A stretch of DNA of 7,832 nucleotides. It comes from Myxococcales bacterium. Lineage in GTDB: Bacteria > Myxococcota_A > Polyangia > Polyangiales > Polyangiaceae. Of this stretch, positions 6,815 through 7,832 are shown in pieces (position 1 is the stretch's first letter; each line of letters starts with the position of its first letter). The notes under the pieces are model-generated. The model saw only the letters and a list, made by a program, of their open reading frames with translations, had not been told where the DNA came from and made no database searches. The stretch spans positions 1-7,832 of the forward strand of contig JAAFHJ010000214.1 in NCBI GenBank assembly GCA_013298325.1. The letters run 5' to 3'. Made by a program: the position numbers and the translations under genes.

Positions 6815-7832
6815 TCAGAAGCCGTGGACGCGCGCCAGATCGACCATCATTCCCGTATGTTCCTGGTCGGAGATCGCGCGACCGACGAGCGTGAACTCCC
6901 CGAGCCACCCCTGGAGGTTGATGCCGCCGGAGACGTTCCCGAGGAGGCGAACCTTGTTCGCGTCCATCACTGGGAGCGTGAATTTCGCGTCGTTGTTGAC
7001 GCCGGAGAGGACGACGCTGGTCGTGACCGTCCCGCCGGCCGTCTTGCGCCGCGTCTCGAAGAAGATCTGCGTGCCCGTGTTGCGGAGGCCGCACAAAACC
7101 GGCTGGTCGTCGATGGCGACAGGCACACCCGGCGCCCCAAAGGCGAGCGATGTCCGCGTGTTGTTGATCGACGTCGTGAGCGCGAGGGAGCTCGCGTTCG
7201 GGGCGAGGAAGAAGGAAAACGCGAAGTCTTGGGGGGTGCCGTTGACGTCGTTACCGATGACGTTGAAAATCGGCTGCTCGGTGTTCGGCGCCGGCCCGTG
7301 GTTGACGGCGCGCGCGACGAAATAGAGGCTCCAGGTCGCCCGCGCCGGCGAGATCGCCCCCGTCGACGCAAGGAGCGAAAGATCGACGGCGGGGAGCACG
7401 GCGTAGTCGGCGTCGGGCAGGAAACTCTTGAGCGCAAAGTGCGGAGAGTTATTGAAAATCTGCTCGTGCGCCACATCGAAGCCACGCCAGGAAGCGGCCG
7501 TCCCCGGGCGGAAAAACCGGACGCTCCGGCCGCCGCAGCGGGCGTCGGTGAGGAGCTCGGTGACCGGTGGGCGGGCGCCATTCGCGAGGGGCGCCTGGTA
7601 GGAAAGAATACAGGCGCTGTCGGCGAGGATCAGGTCGCGTCCGGGGGTCGCCGGGTCGACGTGAGCGCCGGCGTCGGCCGGGCCGCTATCGGGGATTCCG
7701 CTGTCTACGATTCCGCTATCGGGAACTCCACTATCGGCGGTGGCGCCATCGGGGCTGCCGCCGTCTCCGACCGGCCCGCTATCGGTGCGCGCCCCTCCAT
7801 CAGGTACGCCACTGTCGGTGGCAAAAAAAAAA
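6815..7832 (-). CDS. DSG-linker surface protein with LamG/concanavalin-A-like domain (5' end missing)
   Basis: The frame is open from the right edge to TGA at 6817-6815, giving 338 visible residues. An internal GTG at 7474 is not a credible start, because coding sequence in the same frame continues upstream of it. Visible residues 5-55 are a flexible linker rich in Asp-Ser-Gly and Asp-Gly-Gly, typical of secreted or lipid-anchored proteins of Myxococcota. From about 70 to the end the protein is beta-rich with LamG-like features: WSLYFVARA in the first half, and a closing GWLGEFTLVGRAISDQE followed by a short helix, which resembles the usual end of LamG/concanavalin-like domains. Three Cys are visible (74, 99 and one in PVLCGL). 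Such domains often bind glycans or other surface ligands; no catalytic residues are recognised. The signal peptide or lipobox must lie outside the window. The gene precedes the transglutaminase-like pair on the same strand by 135 bp. The fold is judged from pattern, not from a search. Confidence 0.8.
   Translation of the reverse strand, partial: FFFATDSGVPDGGARTDSGPVGDGGSPDGATADSGVPDSGIVDSGIPDSGPADAGAHVDPATPGRDLILADSACILSYQAPLANGARPPVTELLTDARCGGRSVRFFRPGTAASWRGFDVAHEQIFNNSPHFALKSFLPDADYAVLPAVDLSLLASTGAISPARATWSLYFVARAVNHGPAPNTEQPIFNVIGNDVNGTPQDFAFSFFLAPNASSLALTTSINNTRTSLAFGAPGVPVAIDDQPVLCGLRNTGTQIFFETRRKTAGGTVTTSVVLSGVNNDAKFTLPVMDANKVRLLGNVSGGINLQGWLGEFTLVGRAISDQEHTGMMVDLARVHGF
7667..7819 (-). 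repeat. DSG/DGG linker-coding repeat, core of four 15-bp units
   Basis: Four adjacent 15-bp units lie at 7683-7697, 7698-7712, 7713-7727 and 7728-7742 on the plus strand; three begin ccgct and the fourth ccact. They encode DSG-x-x pentapeptides (DSGVP, DSGIV, DSGIP, then DSGP). Related copies at 7776-7790 and 7809-7823 are offset by multiples of 3 but not of 15. Asp in this stretch is mostly GAT, whereas the rest of the gene prefers GAC, so the similarity is at the DNA level as well as the protein level. That fits growth of the linker by slippage or duplication. Confidence 0.8.
7823..7832. repeat. Homopolymer of ten A (T on the coding strand) at the window end
   Basis: Ten consecutive A occupy the last ten bases. 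In the reading frame of the LamG-like gene they encode Phe-Phe-Phe just before the DSG linker. Such a tract is very unlike the GC-rich surroundings. It may be a real slippage-prone tract at the end of a signal sequence, or an artefact at a contig end. Confidence 0.7.

Noticed and set aside
6510..7325. Plus-strand open frame of 271 codons across the intergenic gap
   Set aside because: It is antisense to the LamG-like gene and to the signal-peptide region of the next gene, with Arg/Ser/Ala-rich composition and no domain.
7472..7474. GTG at 7474 as the start of the LamG-like gene
   Set aside because: The same frame is open to the window edge and encodes a typical DSG linker plus the first part of the domain, so this GTG is an internal Val.

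Overview
The window is strongly GC-rich, and all convincing coding capacity lies on the minus strand, where third codon positions are mostly G or C. Two features point to a Myxococcota-like organism (order Polyangiales or a relative): large, Ala-rich envelope proteins that join DUF3857 to a transglutaminase-like domain, and an Asp-Ser-Gly-rich linker leading into a LamG-like domain. This assignment is an inference from protein style; no marker gene is present.

Read 5' to 3' on the minus strand, three genes follow one another. (A) 7832-6815 is a surface or secreted protein cut by the right edge. It has a low-complexity DSG/DGG linker and then a LamG/concanavalin-A-like beta-sandwich. (B) After a 135-bp gap, 6679-2792 is a complete 1295-residue secreted protein with a signal peptide, a long beta-sandwich and helical-repeat N-terminal half, a DUF3857 domain, and a transglutaminase-like domain with an intact-looking Cys-His-Asp triad. 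(C) Only 2 bp after the stop of B, 2789-1 is a lipoprotein of the same general architecture (lipobox, helical and beta regions, DUF3857-like domain). The left edge cuts it at about the point where the transglutaminase core should begin.

B and C are almost certainly co-transcribed and probably translationally coupled (TGA-aa-ATG). They look like an envelope pair: one member released to the periplasm or beyond, the other lipid-anchored. The substrate is unknown. Whether A belongs to the same transcript cannot be decided; the gap between A and B holds a perfect 12-bp palindrome but no clear promoter or terminator.

No RNA genes, mobile elements, CRISPR arrays or plus-strand genes are supported. 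The long plus-strand open frames opposite C and B are composition artefacts. I do not see a clear new system. The most interesting points are the coupled pair of DUF3857/transglutaminase-like proteins, the unresolved active site of the second one, and the codon-level repeat and 10-base homopolymer in the linker of the LamG-like gene.
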